Part shown: piece after piece, positions 17,793 through 26,543 of the stretch
Position numbering within the stretch: the stretch's first letter is position 1
Layout of the letters: each line of letters opens with the position of its first letter
NCBI RefSeq assembly: GCF_017052465.1
Contig: NZ_JAFHKT010000152.1
Coordinates: forward strand, 1 to 64,000
Length of the DNA stretch: 64,000 bases
Direction of reading: 5' to 3'
DNA from: Arthrobacter pascens
GTDB taxonomy: Bacteria > Actinomycetota > Actinomycetes > Actinomycetales > Micrococcaceae
Notes under the pieces: model-generated
The model's database searches: none
Told to the model about the DNA's origin: nothing
Seen by the model: only the letters and a program-made list of their open reading frames with translations
Position numbers and translations under genes: made by a program

Positions 17793-18217
17793 GCGTCCGG
17801 TACGTACTCGCCGTAGCCCGCGTCGCGGAGCCCCGCGCGGAGCTTTTCCGCGTTGGCGTCGAGCCGGGAAGGGTCCGGGTTGTGGTCCGCGGTGGTGAAA
17901 TCAAACTCCGCCATGCTGTTGGACGGCCAGACGTGCACGTGCATGTGGTTGATCTCGTAGCCTGCCACGATGAGGCCCGCCCGGGCTGCTCCGAACGTCT
18001 CAACCTGGACCGCGCCGATGCGGCGGGCCACCTCCATGACTTTGGCCAGGGTTTCCGGTGGTGCGTCCGTCCAGCGGTCCACCTCCTCGGTGGGCACGAC
18101 GAGCGTGTGCCCGTCGGCCAGGGGCCCCATGGTCAGGAACGCCGAGACGTCCGGTTCGCGCCAGACAAACCGCCCGGGGATTTCCCCGTTGAGAATCTTG
18201 GTGAACAGCGTGCTCAT
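17789..18217 (-). CDS. HIT-family nucleotide-binding protein
   Basis: A 142-residue histidine-triad protein with the motif HMHVHVWP at residues about 91-98. Members hydrolyse nucleoside phosphoramidates or act on dinucleotides; the exact substrate cannot be read from sequence. The GHTLVVPTEEV strand is typical. Its ATG overlaps the upstream alcohol dehydrogenase stop by four bases (ATGA), making it the last gene of the rhodanese-ADH-HIT operon. Confidence 0.9.
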   Translation of the reverse strand: MSTLFTKILNGEIPGRFVWREPDVSAFLTMGPLADGHTLVVPTEEVDRWTDAPPETLAKVMEVARRIGAVQVETFGAARAGLIVAGYEINHMHVHVWPSNSMAEFDFTTADHNPDPSRLDANAEKLRAGLRDAGYGEYVPDA

Positions 18218-19419
18218 GCGTCAGCCCTTTCCGACGGTGCCTGCAGCGTGGTTGTATCCAGGACAAAACGGTACTTGACGTCGCCCGCGACCATCCGGTC
18301 ATACGCGTCGTTGAGCTGGTCCGCCCGGACAATCTCGACGTCGGACACCACGCCGTGCTCGGCGCAGAAATCGAGCATCTCCTGGGTTTCCGCGATGCCG
18401 CCGATCAGGGAACCGGCGTACGCGATCCGACGCCGGATCAGCGCACCGGGGTTCACCGGCGGCATGGCGTCGGAGGGCAGCCCCAGCTGGAAGAGCGCCC
18501 CGTCCCGGCGCAGCGTGCGGAAGAACGGGTTCAGGTCATGCGGTGCCGCCACAGTGTCGATGATCAGGTCGATGCTGCGGTTAGCGGCCGCCATGGCGTC
18601 CTCATCGCGGGAAAGGATGACGCTGTCGGCACCGAGTTCCAGGGCAGCCGAAACCTTGGACTCCGAAGTGGTGAAGACCTTCACCTCGGCCCCCATGGCC
18701 TTGGCGAGCTTGACGGCCATGTGGCCCAGGCCGCCCAGGCCCACGACGCCCACCACGTCGCCTTCCTCGACGCCGAAGTGGCGGAGCGGCGAGAATGTGG
18801 TGATGCCGGCGCACAGCAGCGGCGCCACTGCCGCGGGGTCGAGGTTTTCCGGGACGCGCAGGACGTAGCGGCGGTCCACCACCACGGACGATGCGTAGCC
18901 GCCCTGGGTCACGGCATCGCCGTTCCGGGCGTCCTTCGCACCATAGGTGCCGGTCAGGCCCCGCTCACAGTACTGCTCCAGTCCGTCAAGGCAGCTTTCA
19001 CATTCGCGGCAGGAGTCAACCATGCAGCCCACGCCCACGAGGTCGCCGGGGGCGAAGTCGTCCACGTCCGAACCCACACGGCTGACGCGGCCCACAATCT
19101 CGTGGCCCGGGACCAGCGGATAATTCTGCGTGCCCCATTCCCCGCGGGTGGCGTGCACGTCTGAGTGGCACAGGCCGCAGAACTCAATGGCGATTTCGAC
19201 GTCGTCCGCCTTCGGGGCGCGCCGCGCCACCGTGAGCGGCACCAGGCCGCTGGTGCTGGAGACGGCGCCGCGGGCGGCGGCCAAACGTCCCTCCGTGCGT
19301 CCCTCCGTGCGTCCCTCCGGGAGGCCCGCAGTTTCATCCGTGGCCGTGTCCGGAGAAATTTCGTCGGCACGGGGAATGTGCAGGGCAAGCGGCGGGGGTA
19401 CGGGGCGTCCAGGAGTCAT
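18214..19419 (-). CDS. Zinc-dependent NAD(P) alcohol dehydrogenase (MDR family, YahK/cinnamyl-type)
   Basis: A 401-residue medium-chain dehydrogenase. The catalytic zinc site is CGLCHSDVH plus GHEIVG; the structural zinc loop is CRECESCLDGLEQYC. The Rossmann motif is GVVGLGGLGHMAVKLAKAMG. It oxidises or reduces broad alcohols/aldehydes; NADP preference and substrate are not determinable. An N-terminal extension of about 50 residues contains a tripled EGRT unit encoded by a 12-bp repeat near 19290-19320, so a later start is possible, but the first ATG overlaps the rhodanese stop by four bases. Confidence 0.9.
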   Translation of the reverse strand: MTPGRPVPPPLALHIPRADEISPDTATDETAGLPEGRTEGRTEGRLAAARGAVSSTSGLVPLTVARRAPKADDVEIAIEFCGLCHSDVHATRGEWGTQNYPLVPGHEIVGRVSRVGSDVDDFAPGDLVGVGCMVDSCRECESCLDGLEQYCERGLTGTYGAKDARNGDAVTQGGYASSVVVDRRYVLRVPENLDPAAVAPLLCAGITTFSPLRHFGVEEGDVVGVVGLGGLGHMAVKLAKAMGAEVKVFTTSESKVSAALELGADSVILSRDEDAMAAANRSIDLIIDTVAAPHDLNPFFRTLRRDGALFQLGLPSDAMPPVNPGALIRRRIAYAGSLIGGIAETQEMLDFCAEHGVVSDVEIVRADQLNDAYDRMVAGDVKYRFVLDTTTLQAPSERADA

Positions 19420-20306
19420 ACTGCGACGCTACCCTCCGCTGCCGGACCAGTGCCAGTCGGACCGGTGCCAGTCGGACCAGCGCCGGTGGCGACGGGCAGG
19501 GAAGGATCGTTGGACCACTCCGAGAAGGACCCGGGAAACAGTGCTGCGGGGATTCCCGCGATTTCCAGTGCCGCGACCTGGTGGGCGGCGGTGACGCCGG
19601 AGCCGCAGTAAACCGCCGTCGGCGTTTCTGCACCCGCGCCCAGCCCTGCGAACCGGCGCCGGAGATCCTGTGCCGGAAGGAATCGTCCGGCGTCGTCGAG
19701 GTTTTCGGTGGTGGGGGCGCTGACGGCACCGGGGATGTGGCCCGCGCGGGGGTCCACCGGTTCCACCTCACCGCGGTACCGTTCGCCGGCACGCGCATCG
19801 AGCAGCACACCGTGGTTGGCCCAGTCCGCTGCCTGTGCGCGGTCGATAACGGGCATGGCGCCGTCGGTGAGCGTCACATCGCCAGGGACCGCTTCCTGCT
19901 GCCCGCCCTGCAGCGGCAAACCGGCCCGCCGCCAGGCGGCCAGGCCGCCGTCGAGCAGGCAGACGCTGCGGAATCCGGCGTTGCGGAGCATCCACCAGAC
20001 GCGGGCCGCGGATGTGTTGCCGGCGTCATCGTAGGCAACCACCACGTCACCTGCACGGATGCCCCAGCGGCGGGCGGCGCGCTGAAAGCTGGGCAGCGAA
20101 GGCAGCGGGTGCCGCCCGCGGGCGGGCTCCGCCGGTGCGGCCAGCTCAGTGGGAAGGTCAATGTACACCGCACCGGGAATGTGGGCGTCAAGGTAGTGCC
20201 GCCGGCCGTCGGGATCGCCCAGCGCCCAGCGGACATCGAGCAGTACAGTGCGCTGGCCGGAGGCCATCCGGGCGTTCAGCGCAGACACGTCCATGAGGGT
20301 ATCCAC
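19416..20306 (-). CDS. sseA: Thiosulfate / 3-mercaptopyruvate sulfurtransferase
   Basis: A 296-residue tandem rhodanese-domain protein. The N-terminal inactive domain includes YDDAGNTSAARVWWML; the C-terminal domain has the active-site loop CGSGVTA, typical of mercaptopyruvate or thiosulfate sulfurtransferases. It transfers sulfane sulfur to acceptors such as cyanide or thiols. GTG 20306 has AAGGAGA at ideal spacing. The C-terminus has GPTGTGPTGTGP, encoded by a 15-bp tandem repeat near 19445-19490. It heads the rhodanese-ADH-HIT operon and diverges from a Cds1-like cysteine enzyme, so the two may share a sulfur role. Confidence 0.88.
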   Translation of the reverse strand: MDTLMDVSALNARMASGQRTVLLDVRWALGDPDGRRHYLDAHIPGAVYIDLPTELAAPAEPARGRHPLPSLPSFQRAARRWGIRAGDVVVAYDDAGNTSAARVWWMLRNAGFRSVCLLDGGLAAWRRAGLPLQGGQQEAVPGDVTLTDGAMPVIDRAQAADWANHGVLLDARAGERYRGEVEPVDPRAGHIPGAVSAPTTENLDDAGRFLPAQDLRRRFAGLGAGAETPTAVYCGSGVTAAHQVAALEIAGIPAALFPGSFSEWSNDPSLPVATGAGPTGTGPTGTGPAAEGSVAV

Positions 20307-20378
20307 CGGGTCTCCTTCGGATTGGACCGGCCGCTGCCGGCAGCACCAACTCTAGCGCCGCGGCTGTCCGGTCGCCGG

Positions 20379-20384
20379 TAGGCT
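20379..20384 (+). promoter_or_regulatory. -10 element TAGGCT, leaderless start
   Basis: TAGGCT lies exactly six bases before the GTG at 20391 and there is no Shine-Dalgarno, so the transcript probably begins at the start codon. Confidence 0.5.
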
Positions 20385-20390
20385 GATCCG

Positions 20391-21473
20391 GTGAGCAATG
20401 TAAGCAGCGGCGCCCGGGCCTGGGCTGACGAAGCCATCCGTAAAATCAATGCGGAGAACAACCGGTCGGCGGACACGCACCTCTATTCGGTGCCGCTGCC
20501 GGAGCACTGGGGCGTCCAGCTGTACCTCAAGGACGAATCCACGCACCGCTCAGGAAGCCTGAAGCACCGGCTGGCCCGTTCCCTGTTCCTGTTTGGCCTC
20601 GTGAACGGCTGGATCGCCGAAGGCACCACCATCGTGGAGGCGTCCAGCGGCAGCACCGCAGTCTCCGAAGCGTACTTCGCGCAGCTGTTGGGGCTGCCGT
20701 TCATTGCCGTCATGACGCGCACCACGAGCCCCGAGAAGATTGCGCTGATCGAGCAGTTCGGCGGCGCGTGCCTGCTGGTGGACCATGCGTCCGAGGTTTA
20801 CGCGGCCGCGGCAGAGGTGGCCGCCACGAGCAACGGCCACTACATGGACCAGTTCACCTACGCCGAGCGGGCCACGGACTGGCGCGGCAACAACAACATC
20901 GCCGAATCCATCTTCGGGCAGCTCGCGCTGGAAGAGCATCCGGTCCCCCGCTGGATCGTGGTCGGTGCCGGAACGGGCGGCACCAGCGCAACCATCGGGA
21001 GGTACCTCCGCTACCACCGGCACGACACGGGACTGACGGTGGTGGATCCGGAGAACTCGGCGTTCTACCCGGGCTGGCGCAGCGGAGCTGCTGACTTCAG
21101 CACCGGCCGCCCCTCGCGGATCGAGGGCATCGGACGGCCGCGGATGGAGCCCAGCTTCGTGCCCACCGTGATCGACCGCATGATCCAGGTGCCGGACGCC
21201 GCCTCCGTCGCCGCCATGCGGCACCTCCGGGCGCTGGCAGGGCTGCATGCGGGACCCTCCACGGGAACCAACCTCTGGGGAGTCTGGCAGTTGGTGGCGG
21301 AGATGATCGCCGAGGGGCAGCGCGGCAGTATTGTTTCGCTCATGTGCGACGGCGGTGACCGCTATGCGGGTAACTACTACAGCCCGGCGTGGCTCGCAGC
21401 GCAGGGGCTGGACCCCGAGCCGCATGAAAAAACCCTCCGGGAGTTTTTCGATTCCGGGATCTGGAACCCCTAG
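20391..21473 (+). CDS. PLP-dependent cysteine synthase-family protein, Cds1-like
   Basis: A 360-residue fold-type II PLP enzyme. The Schiff-base lysine is in HRSGSLKHRLA, the substrate loop in EASSGSTAVSEA, and the phosphate-binding loop is GAGTGGTSATIG. The length and sequence resemble the mycobacterial cysteine desulfhydrase Cds1 more than CysK/CysM; cysteine breakdown to sulfide, pyruvate and ammonia is therefore inferred. The GTG start follows a TAGGCT -10 box by six bases. It diverges from the rhodanese gene and converges with the MBL hydrolase, overlapping stops by four bases. Confidence 0.85.
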   Translation: MSNVSSGARAWADEAIRKINAENNRSADTHLYSVPLPEHWGVQLYLKDESTHRSGSLKHRLARSLFLFGLVNGWIAEGTTIVEASSGSTAVSEAYFAQLLGLPFIAVMTRTTSPEKIALIEQFGGACLLVDHASEVYAAAAEVAATSNGHYMDQFTYAERATDWRGNNNIAESIFGQLALEEHPVPRWIVVGAGTGGTSATIGRYLRYHRHDTGLTVVDPENSAFYPGWRSGAADFSTGRPSRIEGIGRPRMEPSFVPTVIDRMIQVPDAASVAAMRHLRALAGLHAGPSTGTNLWGVWQLVAEMIAEGQRGSIVSLMCDGGDRYAGNYYSPAWLAAQGLDPEPHEKTLREFFDSGIWNP

Positions 21474-22126
21474 ACGTCCACCGATTCCCGGGCCGAAAGC
21501 CGGGCGTACTCCGTTCCGTACCTGGCACCCAGCCGCTTGACGTGGCCTTCCACGAGGTCCAGGCCCGTGCCGTTGAGCAGTCCGTCATGGATCGGAAAGG
21601 CCCGCGGCGCGCGGACTCCAATCACAAAGTCCACCACCTCACTGACCTTGTTCCACGGCGCGTGAACCGGAACCAGGAGAGTCCTGACGCTGATGCCGTC
21701 CGGAATGATGAAGGAGTCGCCGGGGTGGTACACATTTTCCTCCACGAGGTAGCCGATGTTGGCCACCACGGGAACGTGCGGATGAATCAGGGCATGCTGC
21801 CCGCCGAAGCTCCTGATCCCGAACCCGGCAGCGTCGAAGGACGTTCCGGGCTTAACCGTGTGGACGCGGGACGCGGCTTCAGGCGCTTCCCTCCGCAGGT
21901 TTTCCGCAACACCCTCCGGTGCGAACAGCTCCAGTTCCCGGTTGTCCTTGAGGGCCGACGTCACCGCAGCCACATCGATGTGGTCAGGATGCTCATGGGT
22001 GATGAGGACGGCATGGGCGCCGTCGAGCGCCTCGGCGGATTCGGAATACCCTCCGGGGTCAATGGCCAGGACGTGTCCGTCTTTTTCCAAGCGGACACAG
22101 GCGTGCGTGAATTTGGTCAGCTTCAT
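21470..22126 (-). CDS. MBL-fold metal-dependent hydrolase
   Basis: A 218-residue metallo-beta-lactamase-fold protein with the zinc motif HEHPDH near residue 44, plus later His/Asp ligands (HPHVPV, GDSFI). It resembles the UPF0173/L-ascorbate lactonase-like group, whose substrates are mostly unknown. The start has a TAGGCT -10 element six bases upstream and no Shine-Dalgarno. Confidence 0.85.
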   Translation of the reverse strand: MKLTKFTHACVRLEKDGHVLAIDPGGYSESAEALDGAHAVLITHEHPDHIDVAAVTSALKDNRELELFAPEGVAENLRREAPEAASRVHTVKPGTSFDAAGFGIRSFGGQHALIHPHVPVVANIGYLVEENVYHPGDSFIIPDGISVRTLLVPVHAPWNKVSEVVDFVIGVRAPRAFPIHDGLLNGTGLDLVEGHVKRLGARYGTEYARLSARESVDV

Positions 22127-22132
22127 CCGGCC

Positions 22133-22138
22133 AGCCTA
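22133..22138 (-). promoter_or_regulatory. -10 element TAGGCT (minus strand), leaderless start
   Basis: On the minus strand TAGGCT lies six bases before the ATG of the MBL hydrolase; no ribosome-binding site is present. Confidence 0.5.
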
Positions 22139-22220
22139 GGGAACCGGCCGATCAGTGTCCACGGGCCTCCGGCTGGTAATCTTGAACACGCAAGTATCCC
22201 TAAGCGAAGCGAGTCCATTC

Positions 22221-22688
22221 ATGCCACACGGCGCCAGCGCTGAAGGCAGGCCGCTGACCCCTCTGGTAGCGGCTGGCGGGAAAGAGCAACGGGTCACGAA
22301 GCAACGGCTGGCGGTAAGCGCCGCCCTGGATGAGCTGCACGACTTCGTGAGCACCCAGGAGTTGTACCGGATCCTGCAGAACCAGGGCGTCTCCGTCTCC
22401 TTGGCCACCGCCTACCGAATCCTGCAGTCCCTTGCCGACGAAGGCCTCGTGGACGTGCTCCGCAACGGCGAAGGCGAGGCCGTCTACCGCCGGTGCGCCG
22501 TCACCGGGCACCACCACCATCTTCTGTGCAGGAGCTGCGGCAAGGCCGTGGAGGTGGAAGCGCCCGCCGTGGAGACCTGGGCCGCCCGCACCGCCCAGGA
22601 ACACGGCTACACCGAGGTGGCGCACACCGTCGAGATCTACGGCCTGTGCCCCGACTGCTCGGCGCGGAAGGCCGGCGCTACGCAGTAG
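22221..22688 (+). CDS. zur: Fur-family zinc uptake regulator
   Basis: A 155-residue Fur-family repressor. The winged HTH contains STQELYRILQNQGVSVSLATAYRILQSLADEGLV. Metal ligands include HHHHLLCRSCG and the terminal CPDC of the structural zinc site. It faces the znuB-znuC-znuA operon tail to tail, and the palindrome upstream of znuA matches a Zur box, so Zur is the best assignment within Fur/PerR/Zur. ATG 22221 gives the normal family length; the frame extends upstream to 22155 without a better start. Confidence 0.9.
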   Translation: MPHGASAEGRPLTPLVAAGGKEQRVTKQRLAVSAALDELHDFVSTQELYRILQNQGVSVSLATAYRILQSLADEGLVDVLRNGEGEAVYRRCAVTGHHHHLLCRSCGKAVEVEAPAVETWAARTAQEHGYTEVAHTVEIYGLCPDCSARKAGATQ

Positions 22689-22707
22689 GAGGCAGCCTGC
22701 CAGGCCG

Positions 22708-23583
22708 TTAGGCGGTCCGCAGCACCCTGCCGTTGAGCCCGCGCTTCGCGCGGACGCTGCCGATGACCCGGCACACCACGTAGATCAGGAAAGACAGCGT
22801 GGTGACGTAGGGGCTGATGGGAATGCGGCCGCCCAGGGCGAGGAGGATGCCGCCCACTGTGGCGACCATGGCGAACACCACGCTGAGGACCACCACCAGC
22901 CGTGGCGAGGACGTCACGCGCAGGGCAGCCGCGGCCGGCGTAATCAGCAGGGCCAGGACCAGGAGCGCCCCCACGATCTGAATCGACAGGGCCACGCTGA
23001 CGCCCAGGAGCACCATGAAGGCCAGCGCGAGGGACCGCACGGGAACGCCGCGCGCCTCGGCGAGCTCGGGGTCGACGCTCGCGAAGCTCAGTGGCCGCCA
23101 GATAGAGATCAGGCCGGCCATCACCACCATGGCGGTTCCGGCCAGCGCCTGCAGCTGCACCGTATCCACCGAGACAATCTGCCCCGTGAGCAGGCCGAAC
23201 TTGTTGGCGGCCCGCCCCTCGTAGAGGGACAGGAACAGGATGCCCAGTCCCAGCCCGAAGGGCATGATCACGCCGATGATGGAGTTCTTGTCGCGTGCCC
23301 TGACGCCCATGAACCCGAGCAGCAGCGCCGCCGCCACCGAACCGATCAGGGAGCCGAACACGACGTCGGCGCCGATGAGCAGCGCAAAGGCTGCCCCGGC
23401 AAAGGAGAGCTCTGAGATGCCGTGGACGGCGAAGGCGAGGTCGCGCTTCATCACGAAGGTGCCCACCAGTCCGCCAAGCAGGCCGAGCACCGCCCCGGCC
23501 CAGAGGGAGTTCTGGACAAGGACCAGCAGCTCGCCGTAGTTTTCGAAGTTGAAGACCGACTGCAGGATGCCTTCCAGATCCAT
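22708..23583 (-). CDS. znuB: Zinc ABC transporter permease
   Basis: A 291-residue ABC-3 family membrane permease with about eight membrane helices (for example NSLWAGAVLGLLGGLVGTFVMKRDLAF and LITPAAAALRVT). With ZnuA and ZnuC it imports Zn2+. Its start overlaps the ATPase stop by one base. Manganese importers share this fold, but the Zur box and zur neighbour point to zinc. Confidence 0.92.
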   Translation of the reverse strand: MDLEGILQSVFNFENYGELLVLVQNSLWAGAVLGLLGGLVGTFVMKRDLAFAVHGISELSFAGAAFALLIGADVVFGSLIGSVAAALLLGFMGVRARDKNSIIGVIMPFGLGLGILFLSLYEGRAANKFGLLTGQIVSVDTVQLQALAGTAMVVMAGLISIWRPLSFASVDPELAEARGVPVRSLALAFMVLLGVSVALSIQIVGALLVLALLITPAAAALRVTSSPRLVVVLSVVFAMVATVGGILLALGGRIPISPYVTTLSFLIYVVCRVIGSVRAKRGLNGRVLRTA

Positions 23584-24398
23584 CAGGCGCCCTCTCCCGC
23601 TGCGGCGCGGGCATCGTCATGGTGGTGCGTTGTGGCATCCGGCAGTCCGACGACGACGATCCTTCCGTTCGCATGGATCACATCGACGTGGCTGTCGTAC
23701 AGCTCGGACAGGACCTCGGTGGTCATCACCTCGTGGGGCGTGCCCACGCTGAACCGGCCGCCGGCCAGGTAAAGGATCCTGTCGACGTAGTCGATGATCG
23801 GATTGATCTCGTGGGTCACGAACACCACGGCGCTCTCTTGCTCATGGCATTGGTCATTGATGAGTGCACTGACGGCCTGCTGGTGGTGCAGGTCAAGTGA
23901 CAGCAGCGGCTCGTCGCAGAGCAGCACTTTCGGGTCAGTGGCGAGGGCCTGCGCCACGCGCAGCCGTTGCTGCTCTCCCCCCGAGAGCTGCCCCACGGGG
24001 ACCTTGGCATATTCGGCGGCTCCCACGAGATCAAGCAGTTCATCGATCCGGCGGTCTGCCTTTGCTTTTCCAAGCCGGATGCCCCACCTGTGGCCGTCGA
24101 CGCCGAGCCCCACGAGGTCCCTCGCGCGCATGGGTGTGTCCGGAGGAAAGGGCTTCTGCTGCGGGATGTAGCCGATCAGGTGGCTCCCCCGTTCCACCGG
24201 ATGCCCGCCGAGGGAAGCAGTGCCGGAATGCAGTTCCTGGAGCCCGAGCAGCACTTTGAGGAAGCTGGTCTTTCCGCTCCCGTTAGGTCCCAGGACTGCG
24301 AAGAACTCGCCCGGGCGGATGTCCAGGTTCAGATCTTCCCAGAGCGCCCGCCTGCCGAACTTCAGGGAAGCGTCCCGCAGGCTGATCACTGGATTCAA
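23583..24398 (-). CDS. znuC: Zinc ABC transporter ATP-binding protein
   Basis: A 271-residue ABC ATPase with Walker A GPNGSGKTS, signature LSGGEQQR, Walker B VLLCDEPLLSLD and switch histidine FVTHEI. The C-terminus has HHHDD that may bind metal. The start is read as TTG at 24398, overlapping the znuA stop (TTGA), with GGAGAAG upstream; a GTG three codons in is the alternative. Confidence 0.92.
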   Translation of the reverse strand: MNPVISLRDASLKFGRRALWEDLNLDIRPGEFFAVLGPNGSGKTSFLKVLLGLQELHSGTASLGGHPVERGSHLIGYIPQQKPFPPDTPMRARDLVGLGVDGHRWGIRLGKAKADRRIDELLDLVGAAEYAKVPVGQLSGGEQQRLRVAQALATDPKVLLCDEPLLSLDLHHQQAVSALINDQCHEQESAVVFVTHEINPIIDYVDRILYLAGGRFSVGTPHEVMTTEVLSELYDSHVDVIHANGRIVVVGLPDATTHHHDDARAAAGEGA

Positions 24399-25363
24399 GG
24401 TTTCTTCTTCTCCAGGGCAGTAGAGATGTTCTCAACATTGTCCGTCATCCACTCCAGGTAGGTCTTGCCGTCGGGCAAGGTTTCGCTGAATTGCACCACC
24501 GGGACGCCGGCGGCGTCGGCGGCTTTTTTCAGTGCCTCCGTTTGCGGTCCTTCGGTTTGTTCGTTGTAGGCGAGGAAGCTCACGTCCGGCGAAGCCGCCA
24601 GCTGGGTCGCGGCCCGCAACACTGCCGGAGGCACATCGCTGCCCTCTTCGATGGCGGCCGTGTATTCGGCCGGAGTGCGGTTTTCCAGGCCCGCCGCTTC
24701 CAGCAGGTACAGCGGGACAGGTTCCGTAACCGCGACGCGGGCGGCGCTGTGGGCAGCCTTGACCGCGCCAAGCTTGCCCTCCAGGTCACTCAGCCGCGAT
24801 TTGTAGGCAGTGGCATTGGCGGTGAATTCCGCTGACGAACCGGGTGCGAGCGCGCCAAGCTTGGTGGCGACGGCGTCGGCCAGGCGTCCCATAGCAGGCA
24901 CGCTGTACCAGACGTGTTCATTGAACTCGCCGTGATCGTGTGCGTGGCCGCCTTCAGTGCTTTCCGAGTGCCCCCCGGCCTCCTCCGGCGCGAGGCCTGA
25001 AACCTCCACGGCGCTGACGACGTTGTCGTGGGAGATCTTGCTGTCATCCGCCATTTTGTGGATGAAGTCGTCGTAGCCGCCGCCATTTTCCACGACGAGG
25101 TCCGCCTTGGAGATCGCGAGCCTGTCCTGGGCGGTGGCCTCATACGAGTGCGGGTCCTGGCTCGATTTGGTGATGATGGCCTTGACGTCCACCTTGTCGC
25201 CGCCGATCGCCTTAACGATGTCTCCGTACACATTCGTGGACGTGACCACGGAGACGCCGGCGTCAGCCTGTTCTTGGGAAGCCGCCGGTGATCCGCAGGC
25301 TGTCAGCATCAGGCAGGCACCGGCGAGGGCTGCGGTCAGGGAGGTGCGGAGGGTACGGCGCAA
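24395..25363 (-). CDS. znuA: Zinc-binding lipoprotein of the ABC transporter
   Basis: A 322-residue cluster A-I solute-binding protein. The lipobox LTAC marks lipid attachment at about C23. The first zinc ligand is in DPHSYE, a His/Asp/Glu-rich loop (GGHAHDHGEFNEH) lies near residues 139-151, and WYSVP follows. It captures zinc outside the membrane and delivers it to ZnuB. First gene of the operon, with a perfect Zur box 60 bases upstream. Confidence 0.92.
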   Translation of the reverse strand: MRRTLRTSLTAALAGACLMLTACGSPAASQEQADAGVSVVTSTNVYGDIVKAIGGDKVDVKAIITKSSQDPHSYEATAQDRLAISKADLVVENGGGYDDFIHKMADDSKISHDNVVSAVEVSGLAPEEAGGHSESTEGGHAHDHGEFNEHVWYSVPAMGRLADAVATKLGALAPGSSAEFTANATAYKSRLSDLEGKLGAVKAAHSAARVAVTEPVPLYLLEAAGLENRTPAEYTAAIEEGSDVPPAVLRAATQLAASPDVSFLAYNEQTEGPQTEALKKAADAAGVPVVQFSETLPDGKTYLEWMTDNVENISTALEKKKP

Positions 25364-25422
25364 GGGAAAAACCTCGGTTCTGGGTACGGCTTTACGGAAC
25401 GTGCAACCCTACGAGTGTACCG

Positions 25423-25447
25423 CTAAATAGGAATGATTCCTATTTAG
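25423..25447. promoter_or_regulatory. Zur box, perfect palindrome upstream of znuA
   Basis: Arms CTAAATAGGAAT (25423-25434) and ATTCCTATTTAG (25436-25447) surround a single central G. AT-rich, 12-bp arms and its place 60 bases before znuA fit a Zur operator. It also lies 24 bases past the stop of the neighbouring CBS gene, so it controls only the znu operon. Confidence 0.85.
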
Positions 25448-25472
25448 GATTGGTCGAGGCAGGTCCCCTCTG

Positions 25473-26543
25473 CTATTCGCCATCGGGCTGTCCCAGCCGG
25501 CGTATGCCCTTGGCCTGGGTGGCATCACGGATCTCGCCCACCAGTTGCTCGATGACGTCTTCCAGGAACAGCACGCCCTCCGTCTGGCCGTCGGGGCCGA
25601 TCACGCGGGCAAGGTGCGAACCGGTGCGCTGCATGACGGACATGGCATTTTCTATCTCCGCGTCCCGCGGGAGGTTGGCCAACGACCGGATTCTGCTTTC
25701 GGCAATGGGATGCTGATAGCCCGAGTCAGGAATCGAGAGCACGTCCTTGATGTGCAGGTAGCCCGACAGCATGTCGTCGTCGTCCACCATCGGGAACCGG
25801 GAGAAGCCGGTACGGCTCACGGCCTTCTCAAACTCGACCGGCGTCGCCGAGGTCTTCAGCATGACCAGCCGTTCCAGCGGAACCATGACGTCCGCGGCCT
25901 TGTACTCCGAAAACTCGAGCGCGCCGGTAATGAGGCCCGCATCATCGTCCACCAGCCCGTGCCGCGTGGACTCCTGCACGATGGACTGGACTTCTTCCAG
26001 CGTGAAGGAGGAGCTGACCTCGTCCCTGGGCTCGATCCGCATCAGCTTGAGGACGTGGTTCGCGGACCAGTTCAGCGCAACGATCACAGGGTTCACGATC
26101 CGGGCGATGAACATGAGCGGCGGGGCCAGGAGCAGGGCAGCTTTGTCGGCCACGGAAACGGAAACGTTCTTCGGCACCATCTCCCCGAAGGTCACGTGCA
26201 GGAACGTCACCACCATCAGAGCCACGCCAAAGGCGGCCACATCGGCAATTTCCATGGGCACGCCGAGCGACTCCAGGGGAACAGCCAGCAGGTGGTGAAT
26301 TGCCGGTTCCGCAACGAGCAGGATCAGCAGGGAGCAGACGGTGATGCCCAACTGGGCGCAGGCCAACATCAACGAGACGTTCTCCATGGCGCGCAGGGTG
26401 GTTTGGGCACGCACGGAGCCGGCGTCCGCCAGCGGCTCGATCTGGCTTCGGCGCGCAGACATCACGGCAAACTCGGCCGCGACGAAGAATGCGTTGCCGA
26501 TGAGCAGCAGGACCAGCCAGAGAATTCCAGCCCAGTCACTCAT
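25473..26543 (-). CDS. CNNM/CBS-domain membrane protein, short form
   Basis: A 356-residue hemolysin-family protein. Residues 1 to about 190 form a DUF21 (CNNM) transmembrane domain; a CBS pair follows at about 210-335 (VMVPLERLVML, FPMVDDDDMLSGYLHIKDVL). It ends just after the CBS pair and lacks the CorC_HlyC domain present in its partner. Such proteins are implicated in Mg2+/Co2+ efflux. It overlaps the upstream gene by four bases, so the two probably function together. Confidence 0.88.
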   Translation of the reverse strand: MSDWAGILWLVLLLIGNAFFVAAEFAVMSARRSQIEPLADAGSVRAQTTLRAMENVSLMLACAQLGITVCSLLILLVAEPAIHHLLAVPLESLGVPMEIADVAAFGVALMVVTFLHVTFGEMVPKNVSVSVADKAALLLAPPLMFIARIVNPVIVALNWSANHVLKLMRIEPRDEVSSSFTLEEVQSIVQESTRHGLVDDDAGLITGALEFSEYKAADVMVPLERLVMLKTSATPVEFEKAVSRTGFSRFPMVDDDDMLSGYLHIKDVLSIPDSGYQHPIAESRIRSLANLPRDAEIENAMSVMQRTGSHLARVIGPDGQTEGVLFLEDVIEQLVGEIRDATQAKGIRRLGQPDGE

